Under the pieces are notes generated by a model. That model did not search any database. It was given only the letters and a program-made list of their open reading frames with translations, and was not told where the DNA came from. From contig CAKQWA010000008.1 in assembly GCA_934277945.1 (NCBI GenBank), forward strand, positions 1 through 64,000: DNA of 64,000 nucleotides, in the 5' to 3' direction. Each line of letters begins with the position of its first letter. The first letter of the stretch is position 1. Position numbers and translations under genes: made by a program. Below are positions 51,515 through 59,067 of the stretch, piece by piece. The DNA comes from an uncultured Alphaproteobacteria bacterium. GTDB taxonomy: Bacteria > Pseudomonadota > Alphaproteobacteria > CAAGCB01 > CAG-977.

Positions 51515-52090
51515 ATGGAAATCTCGATTACAGGCAAACAGATTGACATCGGTACCAGCCTGCGTTCTTATGTCGAAGAACATTTGGAAAATGCAATTGT
51601 TCGTTTTTTTGAATCTCCTTTGAAAGCGTCCGTTTCCTTCTCGAAAGAAGGCAACAATCTGATTAAGGCGGACATCTCCGTCCACGCCGTCAGCGATATG
51701 ATCGTCCACGGCGACGGCGAACACGCGGATGCTTACGTTGCGTTTGACACGGCTTGCGATCATATTGCCAAGCAGTTGCGCCGCTACAAAAAGCGTTTCA
51801 GCGACTACAAATCCAAAGCGAAAGCCAAAGCGGAAATGGCGAATTTCGTCGTTATCGAACCCGAAAAGGTGACCGACGAAGACTCTCTGCCGCAGGACGA
51901 AGCGGCTCCCGTCATCGTGGCGGAAATGCAGGCGGATCTGCCGTCTTGCACGGTCAGCGGCGCCGTCATGCGCATGGATTTGGCGGGCGTTCCCGCTCTG
52001 ATGTTCAGAAACGCGGCTCACGGCGGTTTGAACATGGTTTACCGCCGCGCCGACGGAAATATCGGTTGGGTCGATCCGCAGGCTTCATAA
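51515..52090 (+). CDS. hpf: Ribosome hibernation promoting factor, long form
   Basis: This 191-aa protein has the N-terminal ribosome-binding domain MEISITGKQIDIGTSLRSYV and, after a linker at about 110-130, the C-terminal dimerisation domain (MRMDLAGVPALMFRNAAHGG, then NMVYRRADGNIGWVDP). Long HPF alone joins 70S ribosomes into 100S dimers in resting cells. It is transcribed with ptsN. Confidence 0.93.
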   Translation: MEISITGKQIDIGTSLRSYVEEHLENAIVRFFESPLKASVSFSKEGNNLIKADISVHAVSDMIVHGDGEHADAYVAFDTACDHIAKQLRRYKKRFSDYKSKAKAKAEMANFVVIEPEKVTDEDSLPQDEAAPVIVAEMQADLPSCTVSGAVMRMDLAGVPALMFRNAAHGGLNMVYRRADGNIGWVDPQAS

Positions 52091-52105
52091 GCAAGCGTAT
52101 TGATT

Positions 52106-52570
52106 ATGCGTATTGCAGATGTTTTGACGCTTGACGGGATTGTTCCCGCGCTGAAAGCCACCAGTAAAAAACAGGTGTTGCAGGAATTGTCCCGTCGCGT
52201 CGCCGAACGTTTGAGCGTGGACGACAAAGCGGTTTTTGACGTTTTGTTGGAACGCGAACGTTTGGGAACGACGGGCTTCGGCAACGGCGTCGCCTTGCCG
52301 CACGGCAAATTGAATTCGCTGAACGGGCTGTACATGATATTCGCCCGTTTGGTGAAGCCCGTTGATTTTGACGCCGTCGACGGTCGTCCCGTTGATTTGG
52401 TTTTTCTTTTATTGACGCCCGAAAGCGCGGGGGCGGATCACTTGAAAGCGTTGGCGAAAGCGTCGCGCATTTTGCGTGACGAATCCGTGTGTTCCAAAAT
52501 TCGCGGCGGAGAAAACGCCGAAGCGATTTATTCGGCGTTGTTGGAGTGTGAGCAAGAACCGGCGACTTGA
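52106..52570 (+). CDS. ptsN: PTS IIA-like nitrogen regulatory protein PtsN
   Basis: This 154-aa EIIA-Ntr protein has the phosphorylated His in GFGNGVALPHGKLNSL (about residue 66). It is the last protein of the nitrogen phosphotransferase relay, which adjusts potassium, nitrogen and stress responses. ATG 52106 lies 16 nt after hpf; the ribosome-binding site is weak, so coupling is likely. PtsP and NPr are not in the window. Confidence 0.94.
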   Translation: MRIADVLTLDGIVPALKATSKKQVLQELSRRVAERLSVDDKAVFDVLLERERLGTTGFGNGVALPHGKLNSLNGLYMIFARLVKPVDFDAVDGRPVDLVFLLLTPESAGADHLKALAKASRILRDESVCSKIRGGENAEAIYSALLECEQEPAT

Positions 52571-52596
52571 CCGGATTTGTTGCAAAGGAAATAACG

Positions 52597-53556
52597 ATGG
52601 AAAATTCTCCTTTTATGTTTCAGGGCAAACGCGTGATGGTTTGCGGCTGTCAGGATATGCTTGGCGATGCGCTGATCGGACGTTTGAAATCGAAAGAATG
52701 TGAAATCGTTGCGGCGGCGTACGAAGACGTCGATTTGACGGACACGCGCGAAACAAAAAATTTCTTTAACAAGAAAAAAGTCGACGCCGTGTTCATGCTG
52801 GCGTCGCGCGCGGGCGGCATTTACGCGAACTCGACGCGCCCCGCCGAATTCATTTACGACAACACGATGATTGCGCTGAACACGCTTCAAGCCGCTTATG
52901 AAACGGGCGTGTCGAAATTCATGTACTTGTCGAACGCGTCGGTTTACCCGCAGGATTGCGCCCAGCCGATGAAAGAAACCGACTTGATGACGGGACCTTT
53001 GGATCCGATGCATATCGGGTACGGCATGGCGAAAATGTCGGGCATCGTCGCGTCGCAGTGTTTCCGCCGTCAGTACGGCGAGGACAACATCGCGGTGATT
53101 ACGTCGAAGATGTACGGACCCGACGACGATTTCGACTTGAAAAACGGTTCGGTTCTGCCCGCGCTGATTCGCAAGATTCACGAAGCGAAAATCAACGAAA
53201 AGACGGAAGTTGAAGTGTGGGGGTCGGGAACGGCGAAACGCGATTTCATCTATGTCGACGACATGGCGGACGCGGCTGTTTTCCTGATGGAACGCTATTC
53301 CGACTCGATGCCGATCAACGTGGGGACGGGACAGGAAGTGTCGATTAAGGAATTGGCGGAAACGATTGCGAAAGTGATCGGATTCGAAGGCGAATTGATT
53401 TACGACACGACGAAACCGGACGGCAAGCCGATGCGCGTGTGCGATGTGTCGCGCATTAAAGAAATGGGCTGGACGCCGCGCGTTTCCTTGGAAAACGGCA
53501 TCTATAAAACGTATGAATGGTTCAAGGATCATTACGAAGAGATAAAAAAAGTATAA
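52597..53556 (+). CDS. GDP-L-fucose synthase-like NAD(P)-dependent epimerase
   Basis: This 319-aa extended SDR protein follows GDP-fucose synthase (WcaG/Fcl): LSNASVYPQDCAQPMKETDL, the YGMAK catalytic pair (Y-x3-K), SKMYGPDDDFDLKNGSVLPA and WGSGTAKRDFIYVDDMADA. It would convert GDP-4-keto-6-deoxymannose to GDP-fucose for surface glycan. The nucleotide loop is GCQDMLG, so the middle Gly of GxxGxxG is Asp, which is unusual. AAGGAAATAACG precedes ATG 52597. No GDP-mannose dehydratase is near. Confidence 0.8.
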   Translation: MENSPFMFQGKRVMVCGCQDMLGDALIGRLKSKECEIVAAAYEDVDLTDTRETKNFFNKKKVDAVFMLASRAGGIYANSTRPAEFIYDNTMIALNTLQAAYETGVSKFMYLSNASVYPQDCAQPMKETDLMTGPLDPMHIGYGMAKMSGIVASQCFRRQYGEDNIAVITSKMYGPDDDFDLKNGSVLPALIRKIHEAKINEKTEVEVWGSGTAKRDFIYVDDMADAAVFLMERYSDSMPINVGTGQEVSIKELAETIAKVIGFEGELIYDTTKPDGKPMRVCDVSRIKEMGWTPRVSLENGIYKTYEWFKDHYEEIKKV

Positions 53557-53562
53557 TTTCTC

Positions 53563-53591
53563 TTGACAACGCGAAAAGAATCGAATAAAAG
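53563..53591 (+). promoter_or_regulatory. Promoter of tRNA-Ala
   Basis: TTGACA, a 17-nt spacer and TAAAAG end 13 nt before the tRNA. Confidence 0.65.
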
Positions 53592-53604
53592 ACTTCTTGC
53601 GCGT

Positions 53605-53680
<76 letters not shown>

Positions 53681-53687
53681 TAAACAT

Positions 53688-53713
53688 ATCCGTCCGATTG
53701 TCCGGATTTTTTT
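53688..53713 (+). terminator. Terminator after tRNA-Ala
   Basis: ATCCG / CGGAT stem with a 10-nt loop and seven T. A closely related hairpin stands at 53971-53997. Confidence 0.65.
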
Positions 53714-53732
53714 ATGGTAAGAAGTTATGGTC

Positions 53733-53865
53733 GGGGATTCGAACCCGCGAGGGCGCGGAGCGTGAAGAAAACAACACGGTGTGTTGTTTTTAGCGGAGCG
53801 GGTCAAGGCGTGAAACGCCGCCGACAGTGACGAAATTTATTTCGTCAATCCCCTCAGCTCCACCA
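53733..53865 (+). mobile_element. tRNA-Ala 3' end copy interrupted by a multi-hairpin element
   Basis: Outer parts match the 3' part of the tRNA-Ala upstream: GGTC, GGGGATTCGAA at the left (T-arm and T-loop) and AATCCCCTCAGCTCCACCA at the right (53847-53865, identical to 53662-53680). Between them lies about 103 bp of dyads: ACCCGC / GCGGGT (53743-53748 with 53798-53803), a perfect 10-bp hairpin AAAACAACAC / GTGTTGTTTT (53768-53790), GGCG / CGCC (53807-53819) and GACGAAAT / ATTTCGTC (53829-53846). GGGGATT and AATCCCC close the whole. This looks like a tRNA fragment left by an integration event and then entered by a palindromic repeat. The first 19 bp of the insert recur at 54125. No protein is encoded. 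Confidence 0.6.
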
Positions 53866-53875
53866 ATTAAAAACT

Positions 53876-53905
53876 AAAAAACCTGCCTTGAATGGCAGGC
53901 TTTTT
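53876..53905 (+). terminator. Terminator-like hairpin after the tRNA-Ala fragment
   Basis: CCTGCC / GGCAGG stem with a 6-nt loop, flanked by A and T runs. It starts the first of two related modules. Confidence 0.7.
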
Positions 53906-53968
53906 GTTTTTAATCAATAAGCCTTAACGAACCGAGCCGGCAGGCGCGGGTGAGTTTAGGCGGAATTG
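53876..53968. repeat. Duplicated module, copy A
   Basis: It consists of a terminator-like hairpin, then CCTTAACG (53922-53929) and, about 40 nt on, GTTTAGGCGGAATTG. Copy B at 54031-54124 has the same parts in the same order and spacing, with different hairpin sequence. Confidence 0.55.
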
Positions 53969-53970
53969 TA

Positions 53971-53997
53971 ATCCGTCCGTTTGGACGGATTTTTTTC
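53971..53997 (+). terminator. Terminator-like hairpin, relative of the tRNA-Ala terminator
   Basis: A perfect 8-bp stem ATCCGTCC / GGACGGAT with a 4-nt loop and eight T. The sequence after it (TGGTATGAAATTAAGAGCGGGG) resembles that after the tRNA-Ala terminator. Confidence 0.8.
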
Positions 53998-54030
53998 TGG
54001 TATGAAATTAAGAGCGGGGAGACGCTAAGC

Positions 54031-54124
54031 AAAAAATTTGCCATACGGCAAGTTTTTTGTCTGCAAGTCCAATGAACCTTAACGTGCGCTCCTTTAAAAA
54101 GGGCGCGCGTTTTAGGTGGAATTG
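54031..54124. repeat. Duplicated module, copy B
   Basis: It begins with a 12-pair hairpin AAAAAATTTGCC / GGCAAGTTTTTT (54031-54058, one wobble), then CCTTAACG (54077-54084) and GTTTTAGGTGGAATTG 33-48 nt further on. See copy A. Confidence 0.55.
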
Positions 54125-54143
54125 CGAACCCGCGAGGGCGCGG
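54125..54143 (+). repeat. Second copy of the 19-bp element start
   Basis: CGAACCCGCGAGGGCGCGG is identical at 53740-53758 and 54125-54143. At the second place it directly follows module copy B and is not inside a tRNA. Beyond it the two sequences differ. From here to 54353 there is no gene. Confidence 0.7.
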
Positions 54144-54353
54144 CGGTGCGTATGTTTTGCGTCTTTGTTACCGTATGCCGCAGGGGACTGCTTCAACGAC
54201 GGCGTCTTTGAATGGGACGGAATTGCGGCACGGCGGGCGGATAATCCGTCTTTTAAAGCCTGTTAAACGGAATGGCGTTAACCGAAACGCGACTTGGTTT
54301 TAACTTTTTTAGTGCGCGGGCAAAAGAGACGATTGCCGACGGTTGCGGTTTGC

Positions 54354-54749
54354 TTACAAATCCTGTGAAAAGCGGAGTAAGTAGCCGTCGGGGTCGCAGA
54401 CGAGCATTTCTTTTTGGCGGAAAACCGTATCGTTCGATGCGTACGCGCTTTCAAACACGTCTTTAAACGGTGTGAAACCGTGTTTTATCAGCGATTGCCG
54501 AATCGCGTCGATATCGTTTGTTTCGATTTGAAAATTCACGCCCCGACCGAACGGGTGAACCAAATCTCCGACGTTCCAATGATCGTTGATTTGTTCCAGC
54601 ATCAGTTGCGCCGCGCCGTATGATAAAAAAGCGAATTTGTCTTCTTTGCGTTCGTATTCAATCTTAAAACGCAGGACGGTTGCATAGAAGAAAACGGATT
54701 TTTCAATATCCGTGACCGACAATTCGGGAATAAGCGCGTTAAATTGCAT
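54354..54749 (-). CDS. VOC (glyoxalase / bleomycin-resistance type) protein
   Basis: This 131-aa protein starts at ATG 54749, with AAGGAA 7 nt upstream. ALIPELSVTDIEKSVFFYAT, then KFAFLSYGAAQLMLEQ and VCDPDGYLLRFSQDL are the two beta-alpha-beta-beta-beta units of the bleomycin-resistance group of the VOC family. Its length is usual for such ligand-binding proteins. It may bind an antibiotic or be a small-molecule enzyme; the ligand is unknown. Confidence 0.85.
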   Translation of the reverse strand: MQFNALIPELSVTDIEKSVFFYATVLRFKIEYERKEDKFAFLSYGAAQLMLEQINDHWNVGDLVHPFGRGVNFQIETNDIDAIRQSLIKHGFTPFKDVFESAYASNDTVFRQKEMLVCDPDGYLLRFSQDL

Positions 54750-54996
54750 AGAAACATTCCTTTTTTCGTATTTTAACGGCTGTTTTGGTGAAATAAACAG
54801 ACTTTTTTCGCATTGAGCCGATTTTTTCGGCGGACGGAAAAAGCGTGAGGGGCGGCGAACCGGATGAATCGCAGTCGCATGGGAACCTTGCCGGTTTGCC
54901 GCTTTTGTTTTTCGTCGGAAAGGCTTGATTTTCATACTAAAAGCATATATAACTAATCTTAATTATAGTAATGCCACTTAAAGAGGGGGAGTTGTT

Positions 54997-55446
54997 ATGC
55001 GCTGTTTGCGATGCGGAGCGAAAAACGCCAAGAAAAACGGCTTTGTCAAAGGAAAACAGCGTTATAAATGCCGTGTGTGCGGGTATCAGTACACGGTCGA
55101 TAAAAAGCGCGGAATGAACTATTTTAACAGGGAATTCGCGCTGATTTTGTTCACGTTCGGATTGTCGCGCAGTTACATTGCGAAAGTCATGGGTGTTTCC
55201 GTGACGACAATCTGCCGTTTGGTGTCGATGTACTACACGGAAGAATTCATTGCGGGATTGAAAGAACGCAAGGCGAAAGCGGCGCATTTGCTGAAAGTGT
55301 CGCCCAAAGACATTTTGCAGGAAATGATCATTCGCGGCATTCCGCGCAAAACGTTGGAAAACGACGCGTACGTCATTCATGTCGAAACGGAGAACGGCAG
55401 TAAAATCGACATGATTTTGGAAGTGCCGCAAACGCAAAAATCATAA
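54997..55446 (+). CDS. InsA-like zinc-ribbon, helix-turn-helix protein
   Basis: This 149-aa protein has GAGGGGGA before ATG 54997. Residues 3-35 form a zinc ribbon as in IS1-type InsA and related transposase N-termini: CLRCGAKNAKKNGFVKGKQR, then CRVCGYQYT. Residues 45-75 (ALILFTFGLSRSYIAKVMGV, then TTICRLV) are a helix-turn-helix. The rest is helical (KAAHLLKVSPKDILQEMIIR) with a short end; no DDE catalytic domain, inverted repeats or partner frame is nearby. It is probably a transposase-derived DNA-binding protein now serving as a regulator, or else a truncated relic. The clean frame and ribosome-binding site favour the first. Confidence 0.75.
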   Translation: MRCLRCGAKNAKKNGFVKGKQRYKCRVCGYQYTVDKKRGMNYFNREFALILFTFGLSRSYIAKVMGVSVTTICRLVSMYYTEEFIAGLKERKAKAAHLLKVSPKDILQEMIIRGIPRKTLENDAYVIHVETENGSKIDMILEVPQTQKS

Positions 55447-55567
55447 AAAGCATTACTTGCGTTAATAGTTTCGTTTTTTGTTGTTTTTTTGCCTTATCCG
55501 AAATATCTAATCAGGCAGACGGAACGCCGACGGGCGTTCGACTCTTGTGTTTAAAAGGATTCGACGA

Positions 55568-56314
55568 ATGAGAAACATCAAGGACATCAAAAAAAGAAAC
55601 AAAAAAATCGCAATCGGCGTCGTTGCGGCCGCCGCCGTCATCGCGGTGCTGATTTTCTTGGGACGCAAGGATTTTCGCTATGCGGGGACGCTGGAAATCA
55701 CGAAAGTCACGCTGTCGTCCAAACTGGGCACCGACATTTTGCACTTCCCGTTTGAAGAAGGCGATGAAGTCGCCGCCGGTCAGACGATCGTCAAACTGAA
55801 CGACGACGTGTATCAGGTCGCCTCCCGCCAGTTGAACAACGATTACGACCGCGCCGTCGAATTGCGTAAAAAAGGTCACACGTCGGAAGACCGCTTCGAC
55901 CAGATCGAACGCATGAAAAAGGAAAACGATCTGCATATCGAATGGAGCGAACTGAAAGCGCCGCTGTCCGCCGTCATCATTACGAAATTCAAGGAAGAAG
56001 GCGAATACGTTTCCCCCGGTATGCCCGTCGTTTCCATTGCCGACACGAAAGACATCTGGGCGTATTTCTACGTTGAACACGACAAAATCAACACGTTGCG
56101 CGTCGGCGACAAAGTGAAAGGCTATCTGCCCGAAGTGCCCGACCGCGTGTTCAACGGCAAGATTATCAAAATCAACGAAGAATCGGAATTTACGCCGAAG
56201 AACGTGCAGACGCGCGCCGAACGCACCCGTTTGGTGTACGGGGTGAAAGTCCGCTTTGAAAACGACGATTTGACGCTGAAATCGGGCATGACGATGGAGA
56301 CCGACTTTGAGTGA
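55568..56314 (+). CDS. Membrane fusion protein of an ABC exporter (YbhG/HlyD-like)
   Basis: This 248-aa protein has one N-terminal span (about residues 14-32: IAIGVVAAAAVIAVLIFLG) and a lipoyl/barrel body: KLGTDILHFPFEEGDEVAAG, then VKLNDDVYQVASRQLNNDYD, LKAPLSAVIITKFKEEGEYV and SPGMPVVSIADTKDIWAYFY. The coiled-coil hairpin is short, about 45 residues, so the protein is smaller than YbhG (332 aa). ATG 55568 has AAAGGAT upstream. It overlaps the first ATPase gene by 8 nt. Confidence 0.88.
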   Translation: MRNIKDIKKRNKKIAIGVVAAAAVIAVLIFLGRKDFRYAGTLEITKVTLSSKLGTDILHFPFEEGDEVAAGQTIVKLNDDVYQVASRQLNNDYDRAVELRKKGHTSEDRFDQIERMKKENDLHIEWSELKAPLSAVIITKFKEEGEYVSPGMPVVSIADTKDIWAYFYVEHDKINTLRVGDKVKGYLPEVPDRVFNGKIIKINEESEFTPKNVQTRAERTRLVYGVKVRFENDDLTLKSGMTMETDFE

Positions 56315-57029
56315 ACCTGTTGCGATATCGGCTGAAAACGTGACCAAACGCTTCGGAACGGTCAAGGCGTTGAAATGCGCTTCCATGACGTTCGAGGCGG
56401 GGCGGCTGCACGGCATTATCGGTCCCGCGGGCGCAGGCAAAACGACGCTTTTGCGCATTATGCTGGGATTGTTGAACGCCGGCGCGGGACGCGTGCGCTA
56501 CTTTTGCGGCGGCAAGCAGATCGATTTTGAATCCCTGCGCGACGAAGTGGCGTATATGCCCGAAAAACAGAGCCTTTACGCCGATTTGTCAATCGAGGAG
56601 CATATGCGTTTTTTCGCGGATATGTACGATATCGACAAAAAGACGTATCTGGCGCGCTCCGAACGTTTGTACGCCGTGACGCGACTGGACAAATTCAAAG
56701 ACAGACCGGCGGGCAAACTGTCGGGCGGTATGTACAAAAAATTGGGTTTGATGTGCGCCCTGTTGCGCGAACCGCGCGTGATGATGCTGGACGAACCCAC
56801 GAACGGCGTCGACCCGATCAGCCGTCGCGAGTTTTGGGACGTTTTGAACGACGCCGCGTCGCAGGGGATTTTGGTGCTGATGACGACCGCGTACATGGAT
56901 GAGGCGGAACGTTGCGCCAAAGTGCATTTGATTGAAAAAGGGCGTGTGCTGGACGAGGGAGATCCGGCGGAATTGCTGAAAAAAGAGGGCGTCGAGAACT
57001 TCGACCAATTCTTCATTAAACGGGCTTGA
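56307..57029 (+). CDS. ABC exporter ATPase 1 (N-terminal half of YbhF type)
   Basis: This 240-aa ATPase has Walker A GPAGAGKTTLLRI, the signature KLSGGMYKKLGLMCALL and Walker B VMMLDEPTNGVDPISRREFW, the last as in the first half of YbhF. It starts at TTG 56307, with GGAGA 7 nt upstream; no ATG or GTG in frame fits. In E. coli both halves are one protein; here they are two genes. Confidence 0.9.
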   Translation: MSEPVAISAENVTKRFGTVKALKCASMTFEAGRLHGIIGPAGAGKTTLLRIMLGLLNAGAGRVRYFCGGKQIDFESLRDEVAYMPEKQSLYADLSIEEHMRFFADMYDIDKKTYLARSERLYAVTRLDKFKDRPAGKLSGGMYKKLGLMCALLREPRVMMLDEPTNGVDPISRREFWDVLNDAASQGILVLMTTAYMDEAERCAKVHLIEKGRVLDEGDPAELLKKEGVENFDQFFIKRA

Positions 57030-57034
57030 AAACA

Positions 57035-57958
57035 ATGGACGAAATCGTCAGGGTTGAAAATTTATATGTCATATTCGGCGAATTCGCCGCCGTGAAAGAC
57101 GTCAGTTTTTCCGTCCCCCGCGGAGAAATTTTCGGCTTTCTGGGCGCGAACGGCGCGGGCAAGACGACCACCATCCGCGTTTTGTGCGGTCTATTGCCCG
57201 CGTCCAAAGGCAAAGTCGTCATCGACGGCATTGAATTTGTCAAAGGGCGCGAAAACGAAGTGAAAGCCCGCGTCGGCTATATGTCGCAGAAATTCACGCT
57301 GTACGACGATATCACGATTAACGAAAATCTGGCGTTTGCGGCGGCTTTGCGCCGTATTCCGCGCGACGTGTTCAAAAAGCGCAAGGCGGAGTTGCTGGAT
57401 TTCATCGGCTTTAAGGAAAAAACGAATTCGGTTGTCCGCGATTTGCCGGGCGGCATCAAGCAGGAGATCGCTCTGGTCGCCTCAATGATGCATGATCCGC
57501 AAATCATTTTCTTGGACGAACCGACCGCGGGCGTGTCCCCCGCCGCCCGCGACAAATTTTGGAAGCTCATCCGCGAGTTGAGCGCGCGCGGCAAAACGGT
57601 TTTCGTCACGACTCACTATATGGACGAGGCGGAAAACTGCAACCGCATCGCGCTGATGCGTTCGGGCGAGCTGATTGCTTTGGACAGTCCGGAGAATTTG
57701 AAAAACAAGACGTTTTCAAAGAATATGTATCTGGTCAAAGTCAACGACGAAAACGCGCGCGCACGCCTGCTTGAACAAAAGGATTCGCTGTTCGAGATGC
57801 TGACGCCTTACGGGTTGAACTATCACGCGCTGGTCAAAGACGGGATGAACGAGGCGGACGTGTGCGCGCAAATCGACCGCGACATCGGCATGATGGATCC
57901 GATCCGTCCGTCGCTGGAAGACGTTTTCGTCACGCTTGTGGAAGGAAAAACGCGATGA
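57035..57958 (+). CDS. ABC exporter ATPase 2 (C-terminal half of YbhF type)
   Basis: This 307-aa ATPase has Walker A LGANGAGKTTTIRVL, the variant signature DLPGGIKQEIALVASMM and Walker B IIFLDEPTAGVSPAARDKFW. The LP-GG form of the signature also occurs in the second half of YbhF (LPLGFKQ). ATG 57035 lies 5 nt after the first ATPase; a TTG at 57026 is possible. After the ATPase there are about 70 residues ending in a conserved IRPSLEDVFVTLV. Confidence 0.92.
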   Translation: MDEIVRVENLYVIFGEFAAVKDVSFSVPRGEIFGFLGANGAGKTTTIRVLCGLLPASKGKVVIDGIEFVKGRENEVKARVGYMSQKFTLYDDITINENLAFAAALRRIPRDVFKKRKAELLDFIGFKEKTNSVVRDLPGGIKQEIALVASMMHDPQIIFLDEPTAGVSPAARDKFWKLIRELSARGKTVFVTTHYMDEAENCNRIALMRSGELIALDSPENLKNKTFSKNMYLVKVNDENARARLLEQKDSLFEMLTPYGLNYHALVKDGMNEADVCAQIDRDIGMMDPIRPSLEDVFVTLVEGKTR

Positions 57959-59067
57959 ACAAATCTTCATTCATGCGTGTGAAAGCCATTTTTATCAAGG
58001 AAACGAAGCACATTTTGCGCGACCCGTTCACCATCGGTCTGGCGGTGCTGATTCCGTTCGTGCAAGTGCTGATTCTGGGCTATTCCGTCGAATTCAACCT
58101 GTCGGACATTAAAACGGCGGTCGTCGATCAGAACAGGTCTTACGAATCGCAGGAACTGATTCGCACGTTCAACAGTTCGGGATATTTCAAAACCCACGCG
58201 GTGAAAACGCCAGAAGAGGGGTTTAAAGAAGTCAAAAGCGGCAAGGCGAAAGCGCTTGTCGTCATTCCGACGGATTTTAACGAAAAACTGTCGTCGGGAC
58301 AGGCGGCGCCCGTGCAGGTCATGGTCGACGGGACGGACAACTCGTCCGTGTCGGCGGTGCAGGGGTATTTGCAGCAAATCAGCGAGCGGGCGACGCGCGC
58401 GGTTTTAAAAACGGACGCGCCGAAAGACATTTTCAAAATCCGTTTGCTGTTCAATCCGGAATTGAACTCGCAATGGTTCATCATGCCGGGGCTGGCGACG
58501 ATGATTTTGTCTTTGGTCGCCATTTTGATGACCGCGCTGACCGTGTGTCGCGAATGGGAACTCGGCTCTATGGAACTGCTGCTGTCGACGCCCGTCCAGC
58601 CCAACGAGATTTTGCTGGGCAAGGTCGGACCGTACATGGTGTTGAGTTTCATGACGTTTCTGATAACGTATCTGGCGACGCGCCTGATTTTCCGCGTGCC
58701 GTTCGCCGGCTCGCATTTGGTGCTTTTGGCGGCGACGTTCATCTTCATTTTCGATTATTTGGCGATCGGTCTGTTCATTTCCGTGACGTCGCGCCAGCAG
58801 CAAATCGCCGTGCAGTACGTCAACGTCATCGGGATGCTTCCCGCCGCGCTTTTGTCGGGCTTTGTGTTTCCGATCGAGTATATGCCGAAGATCATGCAGT
58901 ATTTCACCATGCTGTTTCCCGCGCGCTACTACCTTGAAATTTCCCGCAGCGAATTTTTGAAAGCCGTGCCGATGAGCGATTTGTGGGTGCCGTTCGCGGC
59001 AATGGCCGTGCAGGGCTTTCTGGTGTGCTGGCTGACCTTGAAAAAATTTAAGAGGAACCTTGAATGA
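57955..59067 (+). CDS. ABC-2 type exporter permease 1 (YbhS-like)
   Basis: This 370-aa protein has a first span (about residues 25-45: IGLAVLIPFVQVLILGYSVE), a large periplasmic domain, and five C-terminal spans, including MILSLVAILMTALTVCREWE, a common end of span 2 (WELGSMELLLSTPVQPNEILL). ATG 57955 overlaps the ATPase stop (ATGA). With the second permease it forms the membrane pore. Confidence 0.93.
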   Translation: MNKSSFMRVKAIFIKETKHILRDPFTIGLAVLIPFVQVLILGYSVEFNLSDIKTAVVDQNRSYESQELIRTFNSSGYFKTHAVKTPEEGFKEVKSGKAKALVVIPTDFNEKLSSGQAAPVQVMVDGTDNSSVSAVQGYLQQISERATRAVLKTDAPKDIFKIRLLFNPELNSQWFIMPGLATMILSLVAILMTALTVCREWELGSMELLLSTPVQPNEILLGKVGPYMVLSFMTFLITYLATRLIFRVPFAGSHLVLLAATFIFIFDYLAIGLFISVTSRQQQIAVQYVNVIGMLPAALLSGFVFPIEYMPKIMQYFTMLFPARYYLEISRSEFLKAVPMSDLWVPFAAMAVQGFLVCWLTLKKFKRNLE

